Part shown: in pieces, positions 49,831 to 58,786 of the stretch | Layout of the letters: every line of letters begins with the position of its first letter | Numbering within the stretch: the first letter of the stretch is position 1 | Source: Dolomitihabitans soli | Lineage (GTDB): Bacteria > Actinomycetota > Actinomycetes > Streptosporangiales > Streptosporangiaceae | Length of the DNA: 64,000 bases | Direction: 5' to 3' | Assembly (NCBI RefSeq): GCF_022213955.1 | Contig: NZ_JAKNTW010000005.1 | Location: 310,001 to 374,000 of the forward strand | The notes under the pieces: model-generated | What the model was told of the DNA's origin: nothing | Seen by the model: only the letters and a program-made list of their open reading frames with translations | The model's database searches: none | Translations under genes and position numbers: made by a program

Positions 49831-50760
49831 GTGGTGGGCGGGCTGGAGATCAGGGAACTGGAGTGCTTTCTCGCGCTGAGCGAGGAGTTGCACTTCGGCC
49901 GGGCGGCGGAGCGGATGTACGTGTCCCAGGCACGGGTCAGCCAGTTGCTGCGGTCGCTGGAGACGCGGGTCGGGGCGCGGCTGTTCGAGCGCACCAGCCG
50001 CCGGGTGCGGCTGACCCCCCTCGGCACCCGGTTCCTCGCGGACCTGAGTCCCGCCTACGACTCGCTCAGGCAGGCCGTCGAGTCGGCGACGGCGGCGGCC
50101 CGAGGGGTCACGGGGGTGCTGCGGGCCGGGTTCGTCGGCACGCCGCACCAGATCGTGATGGAGATCGTCGCAGCGTTCCAGGCAAGGCATCCCGGTTCGG
50201 CGGTGGAGGTCTGCGAGATGCCGTTCAGCGACCCGTTCGGGCCGATGCTGCGGGGCGAGGTCGATGTGGCCTTCGTGTGCGAACCGGTGGCGGAACCCGG
50301 GCTGGTCCTCGGCGCGAAGGTGAACAGCGAGCCGCAGTCGCTCGCCGTCTCCACCCGGCACCCGTTCGCCGGCCGGGTGTCGATCTCCGCCGAAGAACTG
50401 GCCGACTGCCGGTTCGTCCAGATCGCCGAGCCCGCGCCGCCGTACTGGCGGGAGCTCTTCTCGCCCACCGTCACCCCCGGCGGGCGGCCGGTGCCGCGCG
50501 GGCCGGTGGCGGCGACCATGCAGGAGGGGTTGTGCCTGATCGCGGCCAATCAGGGGGTGCTGGTGCTGTGCGCGCTGACCGCCGACTATCACAGCCGCCC
50601 GGACATCGTCTTCGTCCCCGTGGAGGGACTGCCCAGGTCGATGCTGTCCCTGGTCTGGCACGCGGACGGTGAGACCGCCATGGTGCGAGCCTTCCGCCAG
50701 GTCACGGCCGAGCGGGTCAGCGGCGAGGTGCTCCAAGGCGGGCCGATGATTTCGGCATAG
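49831..50760 (+). CDS. LysR-family regulator
   Basis: 309 residues; the first of two adjacent GTG codons is used, behind GGGAG. N-terminal helix-turn-helix: LEIRELECFLALSEELHFGR, AAERMYVSQARVSQLLRSLE. The sensor domain begins GVLRAGFVGTPHQIV. Divergence from the MFS efflux gene suggests control of that gene in response to its substrate. It could also act on the HyuA operon 44 bases downstream on the same strand. Confidence 0.92.
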   Translation: MVGGLEIRELECFLALSEELHFGRAAERMYVSQARVSQLLRSLETRVGARLFERTSRRVRLTPLGTRFLADLSPAYDSLRQAVESATAAARGVTGVLRAGFVGTPHQIVMEIVAAFQARHPGSAVEVCEMPFSDPFGPMLRGEVDVAFVCEPVAEPGLVLGAKVNSEPQSLAVSTRHPFAGRVSISAEELADCRFVQIAEPAPPYWRELFSPTVTPGGRPVPRGPVAATMQEGLCLIAANQGVLVLCALTADYHSRPDIVFVPVEGLPRSMLSLVWHADGETAMVRAFRQVTAERVSGEVLQGGPMISA

Positions 50761-50804
50761 TCCGCCGAATCGCGGGTGCCCGGCAGGTGGGTAGACACCA
50801 TTGC

Positions 50805-52832
50805 ATGCGCAGCGTCCGAATCGGCGTCGACACCGGGGGCACGTTCACCGACGTGGTCGTGGTCGACGAGCAGACCGGTGAGATCATCACGACCAAGACC
50901 CCGTCGACGCCCGCCGATCCCGCGGAAGGGTTCCTCGCGGGCATCGAGAAGATCATGTCAGGTGCCGGCCCGTACGAGGTGGCGGGCATCGTGCACGGGA
51001 CCACGGTGGCGACCAACCAGCTGCTCGAAGACCGGATCGAGGACCTCGGTTTCGTCACCACCGAGGGGTTCGAGTTCATCCTGGAGATCGCCAGGCAGAG
51101 TGTCCCCGACGGCTACGGCAACTCCTACTTCTGGGTCAAACCGCCCCGGATCGTGCCCGTGGAGCGGGTCAGGACCGTCGGCGGCCGGCTCGATCATCTC
51201 GGGCGGGAGGTCCGCCCGTTCGACGAGGAGCAGGCCGCGAGCGTGGCCGGGTGGTTCCGCGAGCGGGGGATCACCGCGATCGGCGTGTGCTTCCTGCACT
51301 CCTACGCCAATCCCGAACACGAGCTGCGGATGCGCGAAGTGCTGGCCAGGGAGCACCCCGCGGCGGTCGTCTCGCTGTCCAGCGACGTCCTGCGCGAGTA
51401 CCGGGAGTACGAGCGGTCGGTCACCACGCTGGTCGACGCGGCGGTCAAGCCGACCATGCGGCGCTACATCGCCAACCTGTCCGAACGCCTGCAGACCTCG
51501 TTCTCGGTGATGAAGAGCAACGGCGGCATGCTGTCCGCCGCCGAGGTCGTGCACCAGCCGATCACCACGGTCCTGTCGGGGCCCGCCGCCGGAGCCCTGG
51601 GCGCGGCTCTGATCGCCGGTACGGCGGGGCACGGCTCCGTGATCACCCTTGACGGCGGCGGCACCTCGACGGACGTCGCGGTGGTGATCGAGGGGGAGCC
51701 GTCGCTGACCACCGAGGGCGCGATCGGGCGGTACCCGTGCAAGATCCCGATGATCGACATCGGCACGGTGGGCGCGGGCGGCGGCTCGGTCGCCTGGATC
51801 TCGCCCGAGGGCACCCTCAAGGTCGGCCCGAAGTCGGCCGGCGCCGACCCCGGTCCGCTCTGCTACGGCAGGGGCGGCAGCGAGGTCACCGTCACCGACG
51901 CCCATGTCTTCCTCGGCAGGGTGCCGCCGCACCTGCTCGGCGGCGAGATCCCGCTCGACGCGGCCGCGGCCGCCGGTGGGATCCAGGAGCTGGCGGCCAA
52001 GCTGGGCCTGACCCCCGAGCGCACGGCGACCGGGATCCTGGAGATCAGCGCCTTCAACCAGTCGAACGCGATCCGGCGGCTCACCGTCAAACGCGGCCTC
52101 GACGTGCGCGACTTCCCGCTCGTCACGTTCGGCGGCTCGGGGCCGCTGCTGGCCTGCCGGCTGATGGACATCCTGTCGCTGCCCGCCGTCATCGTGCCGC
52201 GCGACCCGGGCAACGTCTCGGCGTACGGCCTGCTCACCGTGGACGTCAAGAACGACTACGTGCGCACCTTCGTCACCCGTGACCTGGCCCCCGCGACCGC
52301 CGCCGTCGTCTACGCCGACCTGGAGGCGCAGGCGGCCGAGGCGCTCGACCGCGAGGGCTTCCCCCGCGAGCGCCACGTCTACGCCCGCAGCGCCGACCTC
52401 CGCTACTACGGCCAGGCGTACGAGGTCCGCGTCCCCGCTCCCGGCGGCCCCATCGACGACGCCTGGCGCTCGGCGGTCCTGTCCCGCTTCCACACCGCCC
52501 ACCAGAGCCTGTACGGCTACGCCTACCACGACGATCCCCGGCACAGCCCCGAATGGGTCAACCTCCGCGTCTCCGCCATCGGTCCGACGACCCACCCGGC
52601 CCCCCGCTTCGCCCCGCCGCCCCCCGCCGCCGGCCCGCCGCGCAGCCGTCCCGTCTTCTTCGACACCCGGGAGGACACCCCCGTCCACCAGCGGGCGGAC
52701 CTCCCGCCGGGCGCCCGCGTCACGGGCCCCGCCGTGATCGAGGAGTACGGCTCCACGCTGCCCCTGCACCCCGGCTTCACCGCCACCGTCGACGACCACG
52801 GGAACCTGACGATCCGCAGGGAGCAAGCATGA
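50805..52832 (+). CDS. Hydantoinase/oxoprolinase A-type ATPase subunit
   Basis: 675 residues from the ATG of MRSVRIG; a start six codons upstream lacks a ribosome site. The actin-like ATPase pattern is seen in IGVDTGGTFTDVVVVDEQTG, GIVHGTTVATNQLLEDR and LDGGGTSTDVAVVIEGEPS. VKSNGG and GPAAGALGAALIA are also typical of HyuA. Relatives hydrolyse hydantoins or 5-oxoproline, or act in ATP-dependent carboxylation of acetone or acetophenone. It overlaps HyuB as ATGA and they form one enzyme. Confidence 0.9.
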   Translation: MRSVRIGVDTGGTFTDVVVVDEQTGEIITTKTPSTPADPAEGFLAGIEKIMSGAGPYEVAGIVHGTTVATNQLLEDRIEDLGFVTTEGFEFILEIARQSVPDGYGNSYFWVKPPRIVPVERVRTVGGRLDHLGREVRPFDEEQAASVAGWFRERGITAIGVCFLHSYANPEHELRMREVLAREHPAAVVSLSSDVLREYREYERSVTTLVDAAVKPTMRRYIANLSERLQTSFSVMKSNGGMLSAAEVVHQPITTVLSGPAAGALGAALIAGTAGHGSVITLDGGGTSTDVAVVIEGEPSLTTEGAIGRYPCKIPMIDIGTVGAGGGSVAWISPEGTLKVGPKSAGADPGPLCYGRGGSEVTVTDAHVFLGRVPPHLLGGEIPLDAAAAAGGIQELAAKLGLTPERTATGILEISAFNQSNAIRRLTVKRGLDVRDFPLVTFGGSGPLLACRLMDILSLPAVIVPRDPGNVSAYGLLTVDVKNDYVRTFVTRDLAPATAAVVYADLEAQAAEALDREGFPRERHVYARSADLRYYGQAYEVRVPAPGGPIDDAWRSAVLSRFHTAHQSLYGYAYHDDPRHSPEWVNLRVSAIGPTTHPAPRFAPPPPAAGPPRSRPVFFDTREDTPVHQRADLPPGARVTGPAVIEEYGSTLPLHPGFTATVDDHGNLTIRREQA

Positions 52833-54646
52833 TCATCGATCCCATCCTGGTGGAGATCGTGGAAGGCACCCTCGCCTCCGTCGAGCAGGAGGTCGAGACG
52901 GCCATCGCCCGTACGGCCCGCTCTCCGATGATCCGTGACGCCCACGACTTCCGCGCCGGAATCCACGACGCCCGCCTGCGCAAGCTGACCGGCAGGTCCT
53001 ACTCCGCCCTGGTCCAGCCGGTGGTCAGGGACTTCCCGATCGAGGAGATGCACCCGGGCGACGTCTACTTCCACAACGACGTCTACCTCTCCGAGGGCGG
53101 CATCGGCCATCTGCCCGACCTGTGCGTCACCGTCCCCGTCTTCCACGACGGCGCGGTGGTCGCCTTCGTCCAGGCGTTCGGCCACCATGACGACATCGGC
53201 GGGGCCGTACCGGGTTCCATGCCGTCGCACGCGACCAGCGTGTTCGAGGAGGGGCTGATGGTCCCCCCGATCAAGCTGTGGGACCGCGGCGTGCCCAACC
53301 GCGCGGCCCTGACGATCATGACGCGCAACTCCCGGATGCCCGACTCCCTCGCCGGCGACCTCGACGCCGAGTGCTCCGCCTGCCTGATGGGCGCCCGCCG
53401 CCTGGCCGAGCTGTTCGACCGGTACGGCAGGGCGGCGGTGGAGTCGTGCTTCGACGCGATCATCGCCAAGACGACGGAGACGTTCCGCCGCGAACTGCTC
53501 ACCAAGATCCCGGAAGGCGTCCACGTCTGGGAGGACTACGCCGAGCACGACGGGGTCGATCCGCCCCGGCTGCACGCCCAGCGGATCACGCTCACCGTCG
53601 ACCACGCCGCACCCGAGCCGCTGACCATCGACTTCACCGGTACCTCGCCCCAGGCCAAGGGCCCGATCAACCACGCGGGCGACTACGCCGACGGGGTCTT
53701 CCTGAAGAAGTGGCTGGCCCCGATCCTGCGCAACCTGGCCGACACTCCCGAGCGGATGGCCGAGCTGGACGTCAACGAGGGCGTCGTGCCCCTTATAAAG
53801 ATGATTTTTCCGGATAAGGGGACTTTGCTCACCCCGATCTTCCCCGCCCCCACCAACGCCCGTACCTTCGTCATCCTGCGCCTGCTCGGCGTGCTCGCGG
53901 GCGTCCTGGCCAAGGCCACCGGCGGCCGGATGCCCGCCGACCAGGAGACGATCCGCTACACCGGCGTGTACGGCACGGCCGCCGACGGCACGCCGTACCT
54001 CATGCGCGAGGTCCTCGGCGGCGGCTCCGGCGGACGCTGGTACGCCGACGGCGAGGACACCATCCACGTGGTGCCCGACTCGCGCAACATCCCCGTCGAG
54101 TTCGCCGAGTCGCGCTGGCCGTTCCGGGTCGAGCGGCTGGGCCTGGCGGTCGACAGCGGCGGCCCCGGGCTCTTCCGCGGCGGGCTCGGCTACGACAAGC
54201 ACCTGCGGATGCTCCGCGACGCCTCGTTCATGTCGATCGCCGACCGTGCCATCCTGGCCTGCTGGGGCGTCAACGGCGGCCGTGCCGGACGCCCGTTCCT
54301 GGTGACCGTCGACGGCGAGGAGATGGACGGCCTGGTCGACGACTCACCCGTACGGCAGGGCCAGGTGATCCGGATCCGGACCACCGGGGGCGGCGGCTGG
54401 GGCTCGCCGTACGAGCGCGATCCCGCGCTGGTCGCCGCCGACGTCCGCGACGGCAAGGTGTCGCCCGGCGGCGCCCGCGACGACTACGGCGTGGCCCTGC
54501 GCGACGACCTCACCGTGGACGAGGCGGTCACCGCCCGCCTGCGCGCCCACCCCCCGTCCCCCGCCTTCTTCGACCGCGGTCCCGGCTACCCCCGCCTCTC
54601 AGGCGGCAGCCCGCACGCCGACGTCGATCGCATATCCGAGGAATGA
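52829..54646 (+). CDS. Hydantoinase/oxoprolinase B-type subunit
   Basis: 605 residues: DPILVEIVEGTLASVEQEVE, then RDFPIEEMHPGDVYFHNDVY, FGHHDDIGGAVPGSMPSHAT and DFTGTSPQAKGPINHAGDYA are all classic HyuB signatures, and LGGGSGGRWYADGEDTIHVV comes later. It is the partner of the ATPase subunit. A short stretch at 53792-53827 uses strikingly A/T-rich codons (CTT ATA AAG ATG ATT TTT), unlike the rest of the gene. Confidence 0.9.
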   Translation: MIIDPILVEIVEGTLASVEQEVETAIARTARSPMIRDAHDFRAGIHDARLRKLTGRSYSALVQPVVRDFPIEEMHPGDVYFHNDVYLSEGGIGHLPDLCVTVPVFHDGAVVAFVQAFGHHDDIGGAVPGSMPSHATSVFEEGLMVPPIKLWDRGVPNRAALTIMTRNSRMPDSLAGDLDAECSACLMGARRLAELFDRYGRAAVESCFDAIIAKTTETFRRELLTKIPEGVHVWEDYAEHDGVDPPRLHAQRITLTVDHAAPEPLTIDFTGTSPQAKGPINHAGDYADGVFLKKWLAPILRNLADTPERMAELDVNEGVVPLIKMIFPDKGTLLTPIFPAPTNARTFVILRLLGVLAGVLAKATGGRMPADQETIRYTGVYGTAADGTPYLMREVLGGGSGGRWYADGEDTIHVVPDSRNIPVEFAESRWPFRVERLGLAVDSGGPGLFRGGLGYDKHLRMLRDASFMSIADRAILACWGVNGGRAGRPFLVTVDGEEMDGLVDDSPVRQGQVIRIRTTGGGGWGSPYERDPALVAADVRDGKVSPGGARDDYGVALRDDLTVDEAVTARLRAHPPSPAFFDRGPGYPRLSGGSPHADVDRISEE

Positions 54647-54852
54647 ACACGTTCTGTAAAGACGTGATGCGTATCAGGGACCTGATTCCACCTCGGCTCA
54701 GGGTTCGCAGGCAGAAGTCGGAAGCAGAACCGCTCATCTGGATGCCGGACATTGTCGCCGGCGCCGCCTCGTTGGCGGAGGCCGGACAAGAACGGTTCTG
54801 GAAAGAACTGGGGGCGGGAGTGGTCATGGAGCGATGCTCTATTGGATGACCT

Positions 54853-55022
54853 TGAACAACGCGAAGCCCGGGCTTCCGTCGTCCGGCGGTCCACCCGGGC
54901 TCACTTCCTCTCCCCTCAGCGAGGGGCGGCAACCTCAATGTACCCACTCGGGCACTCGCTGTCACCTGAACAACGCGAAGCCCGGGCTTCCGTCGTCCGG
55001 CGGTCCACCCGGGCTCACTTCC
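54853..55022. repeat. Two identical 56-base repeats, 114 bases apart
   Basis: Bases 54853-54908 and 54967-55022 are identical and contain AGCCCGGGCT-like inverted words, so each can fold. The spacer has no gene. The whole 54647-55268 interval between HyuB and the CoA-transferase holds no convincing CDS. Only two copies are present, so this is not a CRISPR array; it may be a dispersed repeat or a tandem terminator/regulatory RNA. Confidence 0.85.
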
Positions 55023-55268
55023 AGTTCCCCCCGTAGGAGGCGGCCAGCCTAGATTACGACGGCGGGAGTCCGGTGGGGATGGGTTTGAGTGTCGTCGATG
55101 TGGCCGGTGGGTGGAACAGGGGGTGTGGACGAGAGCGGGGTTCGGGCAGGATCGAGGGTAGGTGTCCGGGCCCACCACCGGGCGCGATGGGGGCACCTGG
55201 CAGGCTGGGGCAGGCGAACGCACTACTGCGATTCGGCTAGGCTCGGCGACCACCACAGGAGGCTGATC

Positions 55269-56426
55269 TTGCAGGGACCTCTCGCCGACATCGTCGTGCT
55301 CGATCTCTCGCGCGCGCTGGCAGGACCACACGCCGCCCAGATGCTGGGCGATCTCGGAGCCAAGGTCGTCAAGGTGGAGCATCCCGACGGAGGCGACGAG
55401 TCTCGGGGATGGGGCCCGCCGTTCGTCGGCCCAGATCACGACATATCCACCTACTTCCTGGCGAGCAATCGCAACAAGGAGTCGCTCGCCGTCGACCTGA
55501 AGTCGCCCGAGGGCAAGACCCTCATCGAGCGGCTCGTACGGCAGAGCGACGTGCTGATCGAGAACTTCCGGACCGGCGTCCTCGACCGGCTCGGCTTCCC
55601 CGTCGAGCGGCTGCACGAGCTCAACCCGCGCCTCGTGGTGTTGTCGATCACCGGGTTCGGGCACGACGGTCCCGAGGGCGGCCGGCCGGGATACGACCAG
55701 ATCGCCCAGGGCGAGGCGGGGCTGATGAGCCTCACCGGGCCCTCCCCGGCGGAGCCGTACCGGGTCGGCGCCTCGATCGGCGACATCCTCGCGGGCATGT
55801 ACGGCGCGTACGGCGTGGTCGCCGCGTTGCACGAGCGGGAGCGGACCGGGCGGGGCACGGTCGTGCGCACCTCGCTGCTCGCCGCGATCACCGGCGTGCA
55901 CGCCTACCACGCGACCGCGTGGACGGTCGGCGGCGTGGTGCCCCGCGCCAACGGCAACCACCATGCCAGCATCGCCCCCTACGGTGCCTTCCGATGCGCC
56001 GACGGCATGCTCCAGATCGCCGCCGCAAATGACTCACAATGGAGAAAAGTCGCCCCTCTTCTCGACATCGACCCGGAAATGCCGAAATATGCGACAAATA
56101 GGGAGAGATTTGCGCACCGGGAGGAGTTGATCGCCGACATGGAGAAGGCACTGGCCGCGCACGACCGCGCCCACTGGCTCGCCGAGCTGGCCACGCTCGG
56201 CGTCCCCGCGGGCGCGATCCGCACCCTCGACGAGGTCTACGAATGGGAGCAGACCCGCTCCCAGGGCCTCATCGTCGACGTCGAGCACCCCGTTCTCGGC
56301 CGGATCAGCCTGCCGGGGCCGCCCCTGCGCTTCGACGGCGCGCCGGCCGTCGAACACACCGCCCCGCCCGCGCTCGGCCAGGATGGTGAGGCGGTGCTCG
56401 CCTGGCTGGAGGAGCGGGAGCGGTGA
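55269..56426 (+). CDS. Class III (CaiB/BaiF) CoA-transferase
   Basis: 385 residues starting at TTG 55269, with AGGAGG at 55257-55262. Features: LADIVVLDLSRALAGPHAAQ, MLGDLGAKVVKVEHPDGGDE, ASNRNKESLAVDLKSPEGK, VLIENFRTGVLDRLGF and the catalytic-aspartate region VGASIGDILAGMYGAYGVVA. It moves CoA onto a carboxylic acid. Codons from about 56026 to 56118 (GCA AAT GAC TCA CAA ... AAA TAT GCG ACA AAT) are oddly A-rich. It overlaps the carboxyltransferase gene (GTGA). Confidence 0.92.
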   Translation: MQGPLADIVVLDLSRALAGPHAAQMLGDLGAKVVKVEHPDGGDESRGWGPPFVGPDHDISTYFLASNRNKESLAVDLKSPEGKTLIERLVRQSDVLIENFRTGVLDRLGFPVERLHELNPRLVVLSITGFGHDGPEGGRPGYDQIAQGEAGLMSLTGPSPAEPYRVGASIGDILAGMYGAYGVVAALHERERTGRGTVVRTSLLAAITGVHAYHATAWTVGGVVPRANGNHHASIAPYGAFRCADGMLQIAAANDSQWRKVAPLLDIDPEMPKYATNRERFAHREELIADMEKALAAHDRAHWLAELATLGVPAGAIRTLDEVYEWEQTRSQGLIVDVEHPVLGRISLPGPPLRFDGAPAVEHTAPPALGQDGEAVLAWLEERER

Positions 56427-57919
56427 GCCTGCCGCAGCGCCCCGACGCCCGCACGCTGATCGAGGTCGTGCTCGACCCCGGCTCCTGGAAGAGCTGGGAC
56501 GCGCCGCCGGTGGACCCGGCCGAGCCGGGCTCCTCCTATGCCGAGGAGCTCGCCGCCGCGCGGGCCAAGACGTCGTACGACGAGTCGGTGGTGACCGGCG
56601 AAGGGCTGCTCGACGGGCGCAGGGTCGCCGTGGTGGCCTGTGAGTTCTCCTTCCTCGCCGGGTCCATCGGGGTGGCCGCGGCCGAGCGGCTGGTGCGGGC
56701 GGTCGAGCGGGCCACCCGCGAGCGGCTGCCGCTGCTGGCCGCCCCGGCCTCCGGCGGCACCCGGATGCAGGAGGGCGCGCTCGCCTTCACCCAGATGGTC
56801 AAGATCACCGCTGCGGTGTCCCTGCACAAGGACGCCGGCCTGCCGTACATCGTCTATCTGCGGCACCCCACCACCGGCGGGGTCTTCGCGTCCTGGGGCT
56901 CGCTCGGGCACGTGACCGCCGCCGAGCCGGGCGCGCTGATCGGGTTCCTCGGGCCCCGCGTCTTCGAGTCGCTGCACGGTTATCCCTTTCCCGAGGGCGT
57001 GCAGGTCGCGGAGAACCTCTTCACGCACGGCCTGGTCGACGCGGTCGTCTCGGCCGAGGAGGCCCGGCAGCTCGCCGTCCGGGCGCTCGCGGTGCTGTGC
57101 GGGCCGCGGGAGGGGCTGCCGGTGGGCCCCGAGCCGGTCGCGCCGGTACGGCCGGTCGAGGCGTGGGAGGCCATCAGCCGATCGCGCCGCGACGACCGGC
57201 CCGGCGTGCGTGCCGTGCTCAAGCTCGGCGCCTCCGACGTGACCCCGCTCAACGGCACCGGCACGGGGGAGAACGACCCGGGACTGCTGCTGGCCCTGGC
57301 CAGGTTCGGCGCGGCGCCCGCAGTGGTGCTCGGCCAGGACCGGAACCGGCAGCGGGCGGTCGCCCCGCTCGGGCCGGCCGGCCTGCGGGTCGCCAGGCGC
57401 GGCATGAAACTGGCCTCCGACCTCGGCCTGCCCCTGGTGACCGTGATCGACACCGGTGGCGCGGCGCTGTCCAAGACGGCCGAGGAGGGCGGCCTCGCGG
57501 GTGAGATCGCCCGATCGCTGGCCGACATGGTCATGCTCGACGCCCCGACGGTGTGCCTGATCCTCGGCGAGGGTGCGGGCGGCGCGGCGCTCGCCCTGCT
57601 GCCCGCCGACCGGGTGCTCGCGGCCCAGCACGGCTGGCTCTCCCCGCTGCCCCCGGAGGGCGCTTCCGCGATCCTCTACCGCAGCGTCGACTTCGCCCCC
57701 GAGATCGCCGCCGCCCAGGGAGTGCGGGCGGCCGATCTGCAACGCGACGGGATCATCGACAGGATCGTCCCCGAACTCCCCGACGCCGCCTATGAGCCCG
57801 AGGCGTTCTGCGCGCGGATCGCCGCCGCCCTGGAGTACGAGATCGCGGGGCTGCTCGGCCGCCGGCCCGCCGACCGCCTGGCGGTCCGCCTCGACCGCTA
57901 CCGGAGGCTAGGACTCTGA
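56423..57919 (+). CDS. Fused acyl-CoA carboxyltransferase (AccD-AccA-like)
   Basis: 498 residues. The first half is AccD-like (PASGGTRMQEGALAFTQMVK, HPTTGGVFASWGSLGHVTAA, EPGALIGFLGPRVFESL) without the N-terminal zinc ribbon; the second half is AccA-like (GLPLVTVIDTGGAALSKTAE, LILGEGAGGAALALLPADRV). It would transfer a carboxyl group from biotin, or remove one, on a CoA ester. No biotin carboxylase or biotin carrier gene lies nearby, so it may use one elsewhere or work as a decarboxylase part (inference). It starts at a GTG overlapping the CoA-transferase stop and converges with the next gene, overlapping by 12 bases. Confidence 0.88.
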   Translation: MSLPQRPDARTLIEVVLDPGSWKSWDAPPVDPAEPGSSYAEELAAARAKTSYDESVVTGEGLLDGRRVAVVACEFSFLAGSIGVAAAERLVRAVERATRERLPLLAAPASGGTRMQEGALAFTQMVKITAAVSLHKDAGLPYIVYLRHPTTGGVFASWGSLGHVTAAEPGALIGFLGPRVFESLHGYPFPEGVQVAENLFTHGLVDAVVSAEEARQLAVRALAVLCGPREGLPVGPEPVAPVRPVEAWEAISRSRRDDRPGVRAVLKLGASDVTPLNGTGTGENDPGLLLALARFGAAPAVVLGQDRNRQRAVAPLGPAGLRVARRGMKLASDLGLPLVTVIDTGGAALSKTAEEGGLAGEIARSLADMVMLDAPTVCLILGEGAGGAALALLPADRVLAAQHGWLSPLPPEGASAILYRSVDFAPEIAAAQGVRAADLQRDGIIDRIVPELPDAAYEPEAFCARIAAALEYEIAGLLGRRPADRLAVRLDRYRRLGL

Positions 57920-58321
57920 CTCGGTGAGCGGGACCCGGGTGCGCTCGATGCGGATCGAGAAGACCTCCTCGCGGGGGACGACCACCTCGTAGGCGCCGTG
58001 GTCGACCATCCAGTAGCCGAGGGTCTCGGCCTTGGTGCCGCTGTGCCCGGTGTAGGCGATGTGCAGGCCGTCCTCGTCCTCGTCGAGGACCACGCACGGC
58101 TCGCCGCCGAACGCGCCGACGGTGCGGATCATCACCAGCCAGGTCAGCTCCGCCCGGGTGACGACCCTGCGCCAGTAGCCGGCGACGTCGGTGAAACCCT
58201 CGTGGGCCTCCTCGCTGAACAGCACCACGTCGTCGAAGCCGCCGCCCAGCGCGGCGGCGTAGGTCTGGTCGCCGAGATGGGCGACGAATCCGGAGGCGAC
58301 CGGTTCGAGCTCGGCGCTCAT
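57908..58321 (-). CDS. Unknown 137-residue protein, second of a coupled pair
   Basis: Soluble, acidic, mixed alpha/beta: FVAHLGDQTYAAALGGGFDD, YWRRVVTRAELTWLVMIRTV, VVLDEDEDGLHIAYTGHSG. The start overlaps the stop of the upstream partner (ATGA). The DEDEDG tract could bind a cation. I do not recognise a family. It converges with the carboxyltransferase gene, and the two 3' ends overlap by 12 bases. Confidence 0.75.
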   Translation of the reverse strand: MSAELEPVASGFVAHLGDQTYAAALGGGFDDVVLFSEEAHEGFTDVAGYWRRVVTRAELTWLVMIRTVGAFGGEPCVVLDEDEDGLHIAYTGHSGTKAETLGYWMVDHGAYEVVVPREEVFSIRIERTRVPLTESES

Positions 58322-58776
58322 GCGGCCCGCCGCCAGGTGAGGCCGTCGTAGACGCCGAAAGGGCGCTCCGTGCCAGGGGTGACGCAGACGATCTCGGCGC
58401 CGGCCGGGATCGGCATCGGCACGGTGTGGAACTGGAGCACGACATGGTCACGGGAGGTGGTGAAGCCGTTGCCGGCGAAAGGGGGTGCATCGCTCCAGTC
58501 GCCGCCCATGTGCGGGCCGTACGGCACGACGTAGGTGTCGACGTCGCGCGCCTCCCACTTGACGAGGTAGAGCTCGGGCACGTCGGCGGTCAGTTCGGAA
58601 CCCTCGAAGCCCAGGTCGAGGGCATGGAAGTAGTGCTTGGGCGTGGTCAGCCTGGTGCAGTCCTGTGCGCGGTAGACGTAGCCGGAGATCACGTTGCGTT
58701 TACCGGAGAGATACGGGACGAGCAGCCGGGGGGGAATGACCTTTAACATCAGCGTTCTCTTACCCGGCTCGTTCAC
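58318..58776 (-). CDS. Unknown 152-residue protein, first of a coupled pair
   Basis: Beta-rich soluble protein starting MNEPGKRTLMLKVIPPRLLV, with GKRNVISGYVYRAQDCTRL and YLVKWEARDVDTYVVPYGPH. Compact and likely globular. The stop overlaps the next gene as ATGA, so the two proteins are probably made in equal amounts and interact. It follows the nitrilase gene by ten bases in the same direction. Family unknown to me; a toxin/immunity-like pair is conceivable but unsupported. Confidence 0.75.
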   Translation of the reverse strand: MNEPGKRTLMLKVIPPRLLVPYLSGKRNVISGYVYRAQDCTRLTTPKHYFHALDLGFEGSELTADVPELYLVKWEARDVDTYVVPYGPHMGGDWSDAPPFAGNGFTTSRDHVVLQFHTVPMPIPAGAEIVCVTPGTERPFGVYDGLTWRRAA

Positions 58777-58786
58777 AGGAATCAGT

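Noticed and set aside
54853-55022. CRISPR or insertion-sequence ends
   Set aside because: Only two direct copies, no inverted termini, no transposase, no target duplication seen.
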